Shown: positions 1 through 12,582, numbered from the stretch's first letter. The stretch is DNA of 64,000 nucleotides from Anopheles merus (GCF_017562075.2 NW_024427650.1:1-64000), one strand, 5' to 3'. Notes: a model not told the origin generated them from the letters alone. Numbers and translations are program-made.

Positions 1-107
1 GGACCAATCCTCCTCCTTATCTCCTAATTTATAGTTTTTATCCTCCCTCTCACTCTCTTCTCTGGCGTTGTGACTGACAGACTGTGGGCACTCGTGAGTT
101 TCCAACA
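1..107 (-). repeat. BEL 3' LTR (partial, first ~107 bp on minus strand)
   Basis: This segment matches 3542-3650 apart from two single-base indels (gtgactgac against gtgacctgac; ctgtggg against ctgttggg). Its right edge is CCAACA at 102-107, the reverse complement of the LTR start TGTTGG, followed immediately by the polypurine tract at 111-116. Confidence 0.8.
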
Positions 108-151
108 TTGTCCCCCCAGTGTACCACGGTTGAGGCGGTTGAATTTGTTAG

Positions 152-229
152 TAGCCCGTAAACGCTGAACGTGTAACCCGCTTGAGCTTATAGCCCGTAA
201 ACGCTGAACGTGTAACCCGCTTAAGCTCT
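152..229. repeat. Two-copy 39-bp tandem repeat in BEL 3' non-coding part
   Basis: The unit begins tagcccgtaaacgctgaac and occurs at 152-190 and 191-229 with one or two changes. It lies between the polypurine tract and the end of the pol remnant, in the 3' untranslated part of the BEL element. Confidence 0.75.
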
Positions 230-559
230 ATAGCCGTTACACAAAAACGTCAATCCCGCTTAACAATGGTGCAACCTCTTTTTTCGCCATCGTAGCCTGC
301 GACACTATCAACCGTGGCTACACTTCCTATTATCTGTCAGGTGTTTTGCGTGTATGCGTGTGTGCATTGGTGTTTACTGGCTCACTGTTCGATCTGTTGC
401 GTCGTAACCACGCGGTTTTACCCCAATTGCTCTAAGGAAATTGCACATCCGTGCGTGGACCTATCGTACGTTTAATGGACCGTTTTGACGGTGGCTTGAC
501 TAACTTGTCCATTCCTATCAGGGTTTACTACCACGATTCCTCCCTTAGGCCAACAATTC

Positions 560-1398
560 CTAGGAATTGTTACACGCCACTACAACTATATCCCCTATTT
601 CTGTCGGCCGCATCGGTTCGGACCGCTCGGTTCTGTGGTGAAGTGTAGGTAAGAACTCTGCTACATTTGTTCTATTCACATCGTTTGCTAACTTCGAATA
701 TTTTGCCATCTTCTGTTTTAGAAACCCATCACGCTTGAACGCCTTTTTGTTGTAGGGCAAATTGACGCTGTTGTACCGCCACAAAGGTCCCATTTCGTAT
801 CGCTGTCCGTTCGTTTCCCGCTCCAATATCGCCAACGCTCTTTCGTCGTCCCTAGGCCGCAACGGCCGCACTGCTTTGTCCGACGCGGAGTTACAAGAGA
901 GGTCGTGAAACGCGCGGCCCGAGAAGGACCGGTTTGAAGGACTCGGCTTTGCACTCGCAACCGAGCAAGGCCCATAGACAACCCATCCAAGGCGGGTTTT
1001 CGAAGCGACCGGTTCTTTGCAGCTTGCATCCACGGTCTTGAGGGTTCGCGTTATGTTGCAGTTGTCTATGCCTATGAGGATGCGGGGCACGGCGTAAGCG
1101 TAGGATTCGAACTGGAGACCTCTCAGATGAGTATAGCGTGCAGTCAGTTGTGCTACGTTTACAGATTGTTCCGGAAGGGCAAGCTCTTTGACCGTGTGTA
1201 CTTCTGATAGTTTGTATATCGCATGTGACATGTTTCTACCCGATATGCGCACCGATAGCCTTACGGAGTCTTGTTCTTCTCTTGTCACGTCTCCCGTCCA
1301 TTGTAGACACAACGGGTACGGTGTCCCTGTAACTCCAAGCTCCTGTGCTAGTCCGTGCTCCATAAACGTGGAAGTAGAGCCGTCATCTAAAAAGGCGA
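560..1398 (-). pseudogene. BEL pol remnant: protease joined to integrase C-terminal tail
   Basis: On the minus strand the reading enters with F-L-D-D-G-S (about 1375-1398), the DDGS active site of the BEL/Pao retropepsin (A17 type). The usual protease sequence follows, including a GIDN motif and a TRLGWVVYGP stretch. The sequence continues to the linker just before RT (PLWR...LPYNKKAFKR). At roughly 650-680 it switches to LPTLHHRTERS...GDIVVV, which is the far end of BEL pol downstream of the integrase core. About 2.5-3 kb of normal pol is therefore absent. In family terms the protein could not reverse transcribe or integrate. Confidence 0.8.
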
Positions 1399-1404
1399 AC
1401 GTAT

Positions 1405-3066
1405 CTATTCGCCCCCTGGGCCCGTGCAGCGTAACGGGTACGTATTTAAAAGCGAAGAGTCTTTCGGTCCTGAATGGGTAAGAACGTTAGCGACACCAGT
1501 GTACACGACCCTACCTAAGCCATTTAGATGATCGCGCTGGTGAGGGCTGGCTGGTGTCTGGTCATTCACGTGGAGCAGCTCATGGTGTTGTCTGTTGCAT
1601 CCGTTCACCGCGCACGGTGCTCTTACGCTGCAACCACCTCTATGGTATCCGAGGCATTTCCGGCATATCCTGCGTTCACTTACAAACGATCTTCTGGCGG
1701 CAACCGTTGTCCTTTGGAACTGCTCACACTGGACCAGAGTGGGACAATCCCTGCCGCACAAGGGGCAGACAGTCAACAATTCTGGTGCATTTTGCGATGA
1801 AGATGGATCACCAAGATTCTCATCCTGCAATACCGTTGCGTTGCAGTAGGCTAGATGAACCCGCCCAGTACCGATCGGTGGCCGTCGATCGAGTTGCGCT
1901 GGCGGGGCACGATGGGGTTGAAACCGTTGAGGCTGGGTGCGGCTGTAATGAGTTGGCGGTTCTGGTTGTTGATGAGTTGAGTCGCTATTTCCATCACGGA
2001 CATCACGTCGACAACACCACAGAGATCTTCTGCTAAGTCACCAACCCATTTTCCAAACTCCAACAGCGTCACTTCCGAAAGTTTACTCCTCGTTCTCGCC
2101 CAGTCGATGCATAGGACGGGGGGTAGTTTCCTGACTAACTCCTTGAGTAACGCCACGTCGTACATGTACCCTCGTAACCCGGAGGCCGTCATCGCTCCTA
2201 CCAACCGCTTCACCGCATATCCAAACTCTACGACCGTTGACAACCTTTCAATCTTCGCTGGTGCCATTTTTCTGATCTTCTCGGTCATGGACTCCACAAT
2301 CAGATCTGGTCTGCCGAAACGCGCCTTTAGGGTCGCCATCACCTCATTCAACCCGTCCGGGAAGGACAAAAGGTGGCCTACCGCTTCGAACGCCGCTCCT
2401 CTCAACGCATATTGTAGACGGCCGATGTTTTCGTCATCGGTGTAACCACATGCAGTGTTAGTGCGGTTATACGTGGCTATGAAAAGCGACCACACTTCTG
2501 GTTCCCCGGAAAGACGGAAGGTCCCGGGGCACCGGTTGACGAGCAGATATCTGGCTCTGACTCAGTGCTGGTGTTGAAATGTGGTTGCACATATTTCGTG
2601 TTGTGGTAGTATCGTGTGAGCCGAATGTGTATGCGAAGTGTACGTCGGGTGTGTCTGTATAGTGTGCGCTGAGTGAGAATGTGTCGCGTGAGGAAGAGTT
2701 TGTGTTGCGTGTGGATGCATCCTTTGTGACGGTAGTGTAGCGTAGGTCGACGCAATCGCGGGGCTCGGTTGAGGGAGTTGGGTTGCTCAGCAGCGGCGCG
2801 TTGCCCGAGGTCGTTGCCCCTGAAATTTGGCCTTGCGTAAGGGCTTTTCCCGCCGGGTATATTCGACGCAAGGATTCCCCGAAACTCTTCACCCACCCAG
2901 CAAACTCCGGATAATGTCCCCCCAGTGCCGCCGTGGTTGGGATGCTCAGCGATGGCCGCCGAGCCATTTTCGTCTTCTGCATCCCGTAGCATCTGCATCT
3001 CGTGCTCAATCTCCTGCAATCGTCGTCTTCGCGATTCGCGAATGTCATCGCGGCCCTGGTTCGCAC
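1405..3066 (-). pseudogene. BEL gag, frameshifted
   Basis: The minus strand carries BEL Gag in at least three frame-shifted pieces. The first, around 2930-3019, is a coiled-coil-like piece (EIEHEMQMLRDAEDENG). At about 1851-2520 lies the capsid-like region (PRDLPSF, then SLFIATYNRTNTACGYTDDENI), matching the DUF1759-type Gag of BEL elements. At 1405-1830 lies a Cys/His cluster (CPLCGRDC, CRKCLGYHRGGC, CAVNGCNRQHHELLH) of the BEL zinc-knuckle type. Frame changes near 2490 and between 1830 and 1851 break the protein. Confidence 0.75.
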
Positions 3067-3541
3067 CGTGGTTTAATGAGTGGAACGGTGAACTTATCCC
3101 CTTACTCTGCCCCCTCTTGCGAAGTACCGCAACGTTCGTTGCGGTGGCATCGCTCCTCGGGTGCTTCCTTCCGTCGTTACAGTGCTCGATGTTCCCGGGG
3201 AGGATGGATCGTACCTGGGCCCGCCAGAGACGTTACCGCTTTCCTGCGGCGTTTCCGGACTCGCTGGTAGGTTTGCGCCACCCGAAGCGTACGACGCATT
3301 TTACGTTGGTTTATTTTCCCGTTCCACTATATATCACTTGCGCGCGCGACTTACTGTGCTTTCCGCTCTGCGAACGAGTTTTCGATCAACTTTATTGGCT
3401 TTTTGTGCGAATGCTAATTTTTTGAAATGTTGAAAAACGCGGTGGATTTTTTAGAGAAAACACTTTATTTACTGTTATGAGGTTAAATCAAAAATTAGTC
3501 CACATGTACCGATTGTCGAATTTCAACTAAAGGCTAGGAGC

Positions 3542-3650
3542 GGACCAATCCTCCTCCTTATCTCCTAATTTATAGTTTTTATCCTCCCTCTCACTCTCTT
3601 CTCTGGCGTTGTGACCTGACAGACTGTTGGGCACTCGTGAGTTTCCAACA
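3542..3650 (-). repeat. BEL 5' LTR start (outer part of LTR)
   Basis: This is the right-hand copy of the LTR start segment. On the minus strand a TATAAAT-like box lies at about 3567-3574, and an AATAAA poly(A) signal at 3464-3469 belongs to the same LTR further in. The inner LTR boundary and the primer-binding site were not resolved; the boundary probably lies between about 3230 and 3460. Confidence 0.7.
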
Positions 3651-4995
3651 GCCTCTTAAAAAATACAACTTGAGCGATTTAAAAATCAAATTGCGCTTGT
3701 GAAAAATAGCATCGGTGCGGTGAAGTAACAACTTTTGACAGCTAAACTGAATCTTGTGCTTCTGAAATTGTTTTGCTGACATTCGATTCTGACTGTAAAA
3801 CCCTGTAAGACGTAAAACTATGTGAAATAAACAGAGTTCCTAAGTTAATTCCTTTGCATTGTATAACCGCTCTAATTTTATTGTGCATTCTGCAATTATT
3901 AAAAAATTAAAATAACGAAAACATACCAAGAGACAAAAATTGGTGACCATGAGACAAAAATTGGTGCCTTCGAGACAAAAATTTATGCGCACTGTCAAAA
4001 ATTGACGCCTTTGAGACAAAAAATTGATGCACGCTGTCAAAAATTGACGCCTACGAGACAAAAATACATGACTTACGGCCAAAATTTGACGGCAACGGCT
4101 GTAAAAAACCTCATGAAACAAAGAAGGAAAGAATCGTCGTTCGCGTACGGTTCTTTTTGGTGAGCGAACTAGTTCGTTCGCGTTCGGTGAAAAGAATCGT
4201 TTTGCCCATGCCTAGTTCACATCATGCGGATTTCGGCGAACGGAGTCCATGCTATGGCCGATAGTGTCATCTCTTGCGCTTCAGGGTATCACATTCAGAA
4301 CGAAAATTCTCCAATCATCGCAACGGCGGGAGCGTTGAGCTATGGAGGGCTGGAGGAGCGAGTGTGTGTCTCATGCACACAGCGAAATTTTGATCAACAC
4401 CTCGATGATGGGTGCATTTGGTCATGGGTGGAGGGCGAGTGTGTCGCACGATTGCTTCAAAGTAAGGGCTAGGTGTAGTGAGAGGCACAAAATTGAATTA
4501 CTCTTTGCTAAGCGGGGAGCGTACAACACAAGAATCTACGACGCAAAACCTCGCGAATTTCGTCCCATACAAACGGGAACGAACGGATTTCTCAATGAAA
4601 AGTGAGTGACGTCACTCTCTCATGAGTGAAATGAGTGCAGATGGGATGGTGCAGATGGGGATTGCGGCGATGGATTTCGGCGAACGGAGTCCATGCTCTG
4701 GTCGACTGTGTTTAATAAAATCCTTATCATAAAGATAGACGTTTTCTTTCGCGCAGCCGTACGCGTAAAAATTAATTTGGAAAACCGTGTTTATTGTAAG
4801 TTTTGAAAATATTTTAATATTTATATTTGTAAGTCAATATAACTGTAGTTTGTATTACTCTCCACTTTCTTAATTCACAATTCATTTGTTTCTTAATTTG
4901 AACCATCACCTTCGTTTAATAGTAATCATATGCGACTCTTAGTGTTTTCATGGAGTATCAGCATGTGTAATCAATGGTTGTATAATTTGCTCATA
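3651..4995. other. Non-coding flank with minisatellite and short dispersed repeats
   Basis: No coding region is supported. The stretch holds a minisatellite (3930-4082) and a duplicated segment (ggatttcggcgaacggag at 4228 and again at 4673) about 445 bp apart. It also has a cluster of GTTCG/CGAAC-rich inverted words around 4130-4205 and 4550-4580. These look like an old, unrecognised transposable element. The short ORFs here have no family resemblance. Confidence 0.5.
3930..4082. repeat. Minisatellite of gagacaaaaatt-type units
   Basis: The motif gagacaaaaatt recurs at about 21-25-bp spacing and alternates in the second half with ctgtcaaaaattgacgcc. This gives a higher-order unit of about 45-50 bp. 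The units are imperfect copies. The minus-strand ORF across them is just the translation of the repeat. Confidence 0.8.
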
Positions 4996-4996
4996 T

Positions 4997-5031
4997 AAAT
5001 ATATATATATATATATATATAATATATATAT

Positions 5032-5101
<70 letters not shown>

Positions 5102-5165
5102 TTGTGTGTGTGTGTGTGTGTGTGTGTGTTGTGTGTTGTGGTGTGTGTTGTGTGTGTGTGTGTGT

Positions 5166-5232
<67 letters not shown>
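4997..5232. repeat. Compound microsatellite (AT)n then (GT)n
   Basis: About 100 bp of nearly pure TA dinucleotide is followed by about 130 bp of TG dinucleotide with a few interruptions. The long minus-strand ORF across it (His/Thr repeats) is an artefact of the dinucleotide. Confidence 0.97.
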
Positions 5233-8200
5233 AATTTTTTATATAACGCGTATCTTTGAGAATGGTGTACTATAGAATTTGTGTATGTACGGCATTGCAT
5301 AACCTTATGAAGTAGGTTTATGCTGTTCTGCTAATTGCGATTCCCACATCTGTTCTGTTAATAATCGCTGTTTGTTATTTGCGTTTCAGAGCAACATTAT
5401 TGTGCTAAGACCATCTTTCATACATGAGCTTGTATAAACTACATAAATATATTGGGATTTGTGTTTTGCTTTTTCTCGTTTCAGCTAGCATTCAATTAGG
5501 TACATTTTTGTTCACTAAGGATTTGTTTTATTTAATTGCTTTGTCAGTAACAAAAACTCACACACACTAATATCTTTTTTTCGCTAATGCTTTTACATAA
5601 GCTTATAACTTTCTAGCTTATGGTTACTTTCATTTATCCAGTGTGCTTCATATTTATAATGTTCAGGAGTCAACAATACTTCATTTTCACCTATGTGGAT
5701 GAAATCGACAAGAACAGGGCCTTTATTAAAAAAAATGAAATTCACACAAACAAAACCAAAAAACGGTACCAAATCGTAAATATTGCTGTTACATGTTATG
5801 TTAACACGAGCAAAACATCACAGTGAAAAATAGTAACAAAAATCAATTCAAAATCAAAACAATTGTAGGTTTATCAATCGCAATGACGAAGCTACTTAAT
5901 AGAATATTAAAGATTATTGGCATTCAATGTACAATATAAGAGGGAAAAAACAGGGACATCGCATTACGTTGTAGGGTTATCGCATCAACAGGAAATATAA
6001 CAAAACGTAATTAACAAAATAACACAAGAATAATAATTCACACATCAGTGGCGCTAGTTTTACTGCAGTAGTATCATACACGTGCAGTGCAGAAAAGTAA
6101 CACAAAATAATAAACCAAGCAATCTAATCAGCTATTTCAAAACCTTCATTCTCCTACGAGACAAACAAACAGTATCTGTATCTGTAATTCTATTCATATA
6201 ACATAATTGCACGCATTACAACCTATAAAACAACATTTCTTTGAATCACATGAAGTTGGAATGTAATAATAACGTCTGTTGTTGCCACCGTTTTGCCTTA
6301 AAAATTGTATTTCTAAATTGTTCACATCTTATCGTGGCTTTTTGTGTGTGTTTTTAATCACTGTTACTTAGCTTGAGTTGAATATTTTGTTGTTTGGATA
6401 GTGTTGTCGAAGACCATTCATTGACGAGAAACATTGAAGATCATTATGTAATGTCTTTTAATGGTCGTTTCCCAGTGATGTACATAAACAGTATGTGTAG
6501 AGGAGTTTTTTGTTTGCAAAAATTATAATTGTAGTTTTTGGGTTGAATTCATCGCCAGCATAATTATACATTATTTTGATGATCTAGCTTGGTAAAATTT
6601 TAATTCATTCCGTTTAGTTTATCTCACTTTCAGTTTCTTCTTTCTGGTTCGTTTTAATATCTGCATTGGTATGCATTTTTGTTTGTATGTTGAGGTATTA
6701 CGGCATGAGCTATTTGGTTTCACTTTAAAGTTTATAATTTACATATGTTCCACTTTCTCGTCAATTACACCGGCACAATTGTATGTACTATCCCGTATGG
6801 CTTAGTTTGTTCAGAAGATATAATGAAAAGATTGATCAAAGTTTTGGGTTGTTCTTCTATTTATGTCTGCTATGTATGTAAGGCCTGAATTTGTGTTAAA
6901 ACATTTCCATATACTATTAATTTTATGCTTTTGCCGCATATATTATTTTCTTGCTTTCTTCTTCCATAATTCCTGGTATATGCTGTATCACATAAGCCTT
7001 TATGCCTATTCACTGTTTTCAAACTAAGTTACAACACAACTCTCACGGTCCTATATGTTTTACTATGCATGGCATTCACAACAATAAACTGTTCAGTACA
7101 CGGTTTGATTAAAAGAAACAATATTAAATTTCTGTTGTTGTCATTAATTTCATTACGCCTAAGTGCATTGTTGTTTCTTCCTATGTCAATTCGAAATACA
7201 TTTGTCTATCTACGAATTTGTTCACATTACAACAGAATATTTTAATTGCTATTCATTGCCATTCTTCAGATTCGCATGACTATAATTCGCTCTTTGTTTA
7301 TTTTTGTTTCATTTTGCACTTAATTCCCGTTTGCCTGTTTTGATTTGGTTCAATCTATATGATAGCCTTATAATGTATCCGCGTCAAAATATTTTATTTT
7401 GCCCATCTATTTGAATTTTATCTGTCTAAGCTATTGTTGTTGTATGTTGCCTGCGTTTCTTTCAGTTTGGACATTTAACCATTAAAACCTACTTCATCAA
7501 CCATGTGTTTTGTGAAGCAAGTTATTGTTTTCTTCATAAATAAAATTTGTAAGTATAACATGATTTATAGCTTGTGTACTAGGCTTTTGTTTCAATTTTT
7601 CATTATTTATACATGCTTTTGTTTAAAGGCACCCTTTTTGGTTGATTAATCTGCGTTGTCTATTGATTTTATAGTTATTGCGATGGAAGTTGAAGCTATT
7701 GTAGAATTTTACCCAAGATCATGTTTTAATATTTGTGTGTTTTGTATGTCAAAGTACCGGTCATTTATGTTGTCGTTTTTTTCTCTTTCTTTACCGCTAC
7801 TGTAGCGCACTACATCATATATAATTAATTGAAATTCATATCATTTCTTGTTTCATAAAAAAAAACACTCAGGTAATGCTGTTGACAGCTTTGTTCGACA
7901 GTCTATCAGCTGTTTTCGAAGTTGTTTACTCTTCAGCAAAACTCATTTCGTTTGCAAATGTGTATGTTGACATAAATATGACTTGCAACATGGTGCACAA
8001 CGGTAACTGTTTTTAAAGATTGATGGATATAGCTGCCTATTAGATTAAACTGCAAATGCGTGTGTTATTTACAAATTTAACTGTAGAAAAAATGGAAATT
8101 TATTCAAATTGATTAATTTTGAATATTTTTAGTGAATAAATTCACAACATTCTAGAATTTTTAATTGAACAGGATTTGGTATGAATGTATTATGTTTTTT

Positions 8201-10256
8201 TTTGTTTCGTGAGAAGAAGAAAGAAGTGCACCAACATGTCTTTTCCGTACATATTCCAACGTACAATTATCAGAGTACTGCTAAATTTTGAATATTTAGG
8301 AATGAAACATTCGCCATTTAGATCAGAATTATATCAAGATTTTTGAAAGATATAACTTTTAAGTTGAGATGAATTATTTGTATCAAGCAATAAGAAGACA
8401 ATTGCTGTTAATGTTTTACTACTGCTTGAGCTGCATTATTTCGAATAGCATTTTTTTTTAATTTAATATCCATATCATATTTATTTGGACTACTTTGGTG
8501 GTACAAGCCTACTAATCGTGCTTCATGGGTAGGTCATGGTGTATTTGCAAATACCAATATTGTTTTAAACTTACAGAGTTTTAGATTGTTTTCCTTTTTG
8601 TTTTGCACACTCTTTAGTGAAGTGTTAATTTTGGTTTGTGTTTCAATCTTTTTATAAACCCCTTTGAAGAAACCAAGACGATTTTGAGAGACATTTATCA
8701 ACTGTACTTTAAATAAAAATCTTGTTTGTACATAGTCTGGTTATCTACTTCTTTTAGTTCCCAGTAATTATATCTTCGAATGAAATCATGTTCATAGTCA
8801 TATTCATTTGAGTTTGCAAGCCGTATTCGTCTTTCATCAAGTACATTATATCGTACCATTTCATTTTTATTCTTTATCCATGGTGTGATTTTTGGGTAGC
8901 CGAATAATTATTTTAAAACATGTAAAATGTTTCAATATGTTAAATTTTTCCGTATTTTTTAGATTTCATTTACAGTGAGTTAAGGTTAAGTTACTGAGGG
9001 AGAATACTAAAATAGTTTCACTCTTTTGTTCAGCTTACTATTTAACTATTGGCCTAGTTTAAGAAAATACTATTTCTTCTTTAAACTTGATTTGTTCTCT
9101 GAGTTTGTTGTACTTTTTAGAGTTGTCCCAAAATATTACAAAGTGTCGTACTATTTCACGTGGTTTTTATTTATTCCAGAATTATTTAAAAAAAAAAAAC
9201 AGCTGTTGTTTTCCTTTGAACTTTGATGAGCATGAATATTTTTTAAGAAATACTTTGAAACACTGACAACCACGAGCAAGTTGTTTTTTATGACGTTGTA
9301 TTGTTTCTCTAAATGCTTTTCTGATGTTTTTTCGATACAAACAAAAATACAGATTTAGTAACAACTATTTTTTTTTTGATAAAGTATACATAAGAATTTC
9401 GTACACAGATGCACAAGAATAGTATACCATGAAATTACCTCGATAAGTTTTTGAACAATGAAATGAATTACATGAAATGAATGAATGAAATGTTGCAGCA
9501 TGGTTTGCAAATTTGTCTATGGTCGATATAGCTGGATAGTTTTGGGTCAATAATTCACATTTCACATTCACAACAAGCAGGTTGTTAAGTGTTTTGTTTC
9601 GATGCCAGTTTGATATTTCTATATCACTATATTCTAGTGAAGGTAGGTGCTGAGTAGTTGAACCAATATAGTCTAAAACAAGTTTGAGGGAGTGATGAGA
9701 TGAATTTTTGCTTTAGAAGTCGTCCTTTGTTTATTCAACATGCAGCTATAAAAATACGAAAATAACACTTCTTGGATTACTTAATTTGTTTTAGATCTTT
9801 ATTACAGAGGAAAAATATGTATCATTCATTTTACCTCTGTTTCTGCTATACTTCTTCTATAAGTTACGTTTTATAATAACAACAAGATTTTATATAAATA
9901 TAATTATATTTTTGTCCTGTTTAGTTGCTCATATAATCCACAATTTCAATTGTGGTATAACAACACTGTTCTATTGTAAAGTTTGAACAATATTTCTGTA
10001 ACATATTTCATCCTGATTTCAGCTATCCTAGTTTCTTACATAATAATGGGAGTCAAGAACCAATCAATTTCTAGAACCAAAAAGTGAACCATTTATTTTT
10101 AAGCAGGTTTGCATAAATGTTGAACGAAAACTATTTGAAGCAAATTACAGATTATAACAGACAAGAAAAAAACGACAAAGCAGAACACACAAACCATACT
10201 ACAACAGTAACAAAAAAAAGCAAAATATAAATTTCATCTGTAATATCACACATGCA
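5233..10256. other. AT-rich non-coding region, no gene seen
   Basis: About 5 kb of AT-rich DNA with no ORF showing family resemblance and no clear inverted-repeat element. It lies downstream of the minus-strand zinc-finger gene and could be intergenic DNA, a very long 3' UTR or an intron of an unseen gene. Many AATAAA/TTTATT words occur by base composition alone. Confidence 0.6.
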
Positions 10257-10299
10257 CCCACACACACACACACTCACACACACACACACACACACACAC

Positions 10300-10344
<45 letters not shown>

Positions 10345-10370
10345 GCGCGCGCGCGCACGCACGCACGCAC
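10257..10370. repeat. (CA)n microsatellite with GC and GCAC tail
   Basis: A CA dinucleotide run of about 85 bp is followed by a short (GC)n run and three GCAC units. ORFs on both strands across it are repeat artefacts. Confidence 0.95.
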
Positions 10371-10602
10371 AAATATGTACAATCCACATCCATTCGTACA
10401 CATCTTACACACCTGTATACTACACCTTCTTCAGCCCGCATTAGGATAAAGGAATCATACTTTATACAAACACTTAGTTAATATCCTTTAAGAGGTTTTA
10501 TGCAGAACCGACCATTAAAAGACTAATTGTATTACATTGTATCGTGTTGAATGTTTTGCTTTTATAATCATGGTGATGCTTGAATGGGGATCATACATAT
10601 TA

Positions 10603-11244
10603 CAGGGTTTCACACTTTATCTCAAGACCGCGGGACCCCTTCCCGAATCTGTCTTAGCCAAAGCCAAGATTGCGGTATGATGCTTGAAAACGTTGATGAT
10701 ACCTGAAATCATTGATGATACCTGAATTCATCGGATGCAATGCTGAATCTGCGGCACATTTCTCGAACAAACTGGTCCGCGCTGAGGACATGCGGTCGAA
10801 TATTTTTTACACGTATAACCTTTGTGTACATCAGTGTATTAGAAATACCCATTATCCTTTTCGTATTTTTACCAAAAAAAAACAATTTAATAAATGAGTG
10901 AATGCATACTTGTTATGTAAAATATTTTAAAAGTGTTAATAAAATAGTTTCAACTGTTTAAATACTCTTTTTTAGTAATAAACGGAAAAAATATTGGGTG
11001 TTTTCAGTACACTGATGTACACAAAGGTTATACGTGTAAAAAAATATTCGATCGCATGTCCTCGGCGCGGAACAGTGTGTTCGAGAAATGTGCCGCAGAT
11101 TCAGCATTGCATCCGATGAATTCAGGTATCATCAATGATTTCAGGTATCATCAACGTTTTCAAGCATCATACCGCAGTCTTGGCATTAGCTAAGACAGAT
11201 TCGTGAAGGAGTCCCGCGGTCTTGAGATAAAGTGTGAAACCCTG
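10603..11244. mobile_element. Fold-back MITE, 642 bp, TA target duplication (family F)
   Basis: The element starts CAGGGTTTCACAC and ends GTGTGAAACCCTG, flanked by TA at 10601-10602 and 11245-11246. The terminal repeats are very long: the left arm (tatctcaagaccgcgg, gatgatacctgaa, gaatctgcggcacatt, cacgtataacctttg) reappears in reverse complement through about 11005-11244. The centre is AT-rich with no transposase. The TA duplication and CAG terminus suit a Tc1/mariner- or pogo-type MITE. The same family occurs three more times in this window at 36169, 42271 and 48344. Confidence 0.9.
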
Positions 11245-11528
11245 TAACATGGGTTTGAAAAAATAACAATAGCAAAGAAAACATTTTCAACAAAACATTG
11301 TTTTTAACCTCTAACATCTTAACAAACAAAACCGAAAACCTACATGTAAGGATTTGTGACGCCAGGAAAAGGATATTTCTTAAGTAAAAATTGTAATCTA
11401 CTTTGAATTTTTGTTTTTTTTTCATTCACAGTGAAATCGGGTTCGCCACGGTGGTACTAACATTTATAAATGATTATTTCCTGAATTGAATTATTTACTG
11501 TTCCAGGGTCAGAATAATTATTGTGCAA

Positions 11529-11534
11529 TTTATT
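11529..11534 (-). terminator. Candidate poly(A) signal for the zinc-finger gene
   Basis: TTTATT on the plus strand is AATAAA on the minus strand, about 1.05 kb downstream of the stop codon at 12583. In AT-rich DNA such hexamers are frequent, so this is only a candidate and the true 3' end may lie elsewhere. Confidence 0.2.
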
Positions 11535-12582
11535 CAAATATCGAAGTTTTCAGCTATTACGTACTCTGATTTAACTCCTCGCAGGGGTTATCCATTCTAC
11601 TTGATCAGCTTCATGATTCGAAGAATGTTAAAGAATCTGAATTTTAAAAATAAAATACGAATCACTGCAGTTGGTTTACTGGTGTTGCAAACTTCCTAGT
11701 AACCATCAAAATATGGCTACATTTCTGGCCCGATAGTAATTTAGGCGTTGTGATTTTGAGTCACTGGATATTGCAAAATCAACTGCAGTGTTGTATATAT
11801 AACAGTTACATAACCGATAGTCGGGCTCCGCTAACAGACATAACGGATTCAATCGCCTGTTGCTGTTTCTCGTTCCACTCACTATCGTTTTTCTGCTTCA
11901 TATAATTTGTGCTTTGGCTATAATCTGTATGTTTCTGAGTCTCGATGCAGTGCGATGCTATTTGAATAAGAAAATAATGAGTCCTTGGAGACTTCCACTA
12001 AGCATTTTTTCATGCATTTCATGTATGGTCTACTATCCATTCTGATTTCAATATCTATCCTCTCATTACACCGTACAGGATGTTCAAATTACACATCAAT
12101 TTCCCTATTTGCTTTCAATTTTGCTATTTCCTTTAAAGGCTACTGGACGGACTGTAAATCTGCCAAATTTTACCTACTAGAATAACGGTAACAATGCTTG
12201 TTGCCATCGCTATGTGTCGTAGGCACGTGTTCGTTTTACTATTGGTTCGTTTACCCATTGCTTGTATCATTCTGAAACCTGAAGAAGTGTGGACTACAGA
12301 ACGCAGCCACACAGCCGTAATATGTGTAGTACGGCACTACTAATGGTACAACAAACAAAGGTACGCTGGACGATTCTTGTACAATGGTAGTAGATCCTAG
12401 TGATGCATTTCCGACCGTTTCAAGGCGATCTTGGAAGGGAAGCCGTTATCCAGGTTTCTTAATCAAGGTAGCCCTCGACACTTTACGGCGATTCGTGAGA
12501 TTAACGATAGTTCAATGATAAGTAAGCGATCAGAAAAAGAGAAACATCACCAGTAAACTGTTTCTCTTTCCCTCGCTTAACA

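Larger units (their letters stand above)
1..3650 (-). mobile_element. BEL/Pao LTR retrotransposon, internally deleted, 3' LTR cut by window edge
   Basis: Read on the minus strand, the element starts at 3650 with TGTTGGAAACTC and ends beyond base 1. Bases 1-107 and 3542-3650 are the same LTR start segment. A C-run at 111-116 (G-run on the minus strand) next to the left LTR is the polypurine tract. Between the LTRs the minus strand encodes BEL-type Gag, a double zinc-knuckle Cys/His region and a DDGS aspartic protease. Shortly after the pol sequence typical of the RT start, the reading jumps to the integrase C-terminal tail, so the reverse transcriptase, RNase H and integrase core is missing. 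Gag is also split among frames. The element is a non-autonomous relic. The target-site duplication cannot be tested because the left LTR runs out of the window. Confidence 0.85.

Noticed and set aside
4971..5300. 109-codon His/Thr repeat ORF
   Set aside because: It is a translation of the (GT)n/(AT)n microsatellite.
8490..8545. Possible SINE head (ggtggtacaagcctactaatcg)
   Set aside because: Only the A-box-like word matches; there is no B box or SINE body.
11860..12185. Hydrophobic plus-strand ORFs resembling membrane segments
   Set aside because: They are short, use non-ATG or internal starts, and lie in AT-rich DNA downstream of the zinc-finger stop. T-rich codons give hydrophobic residues by composition.
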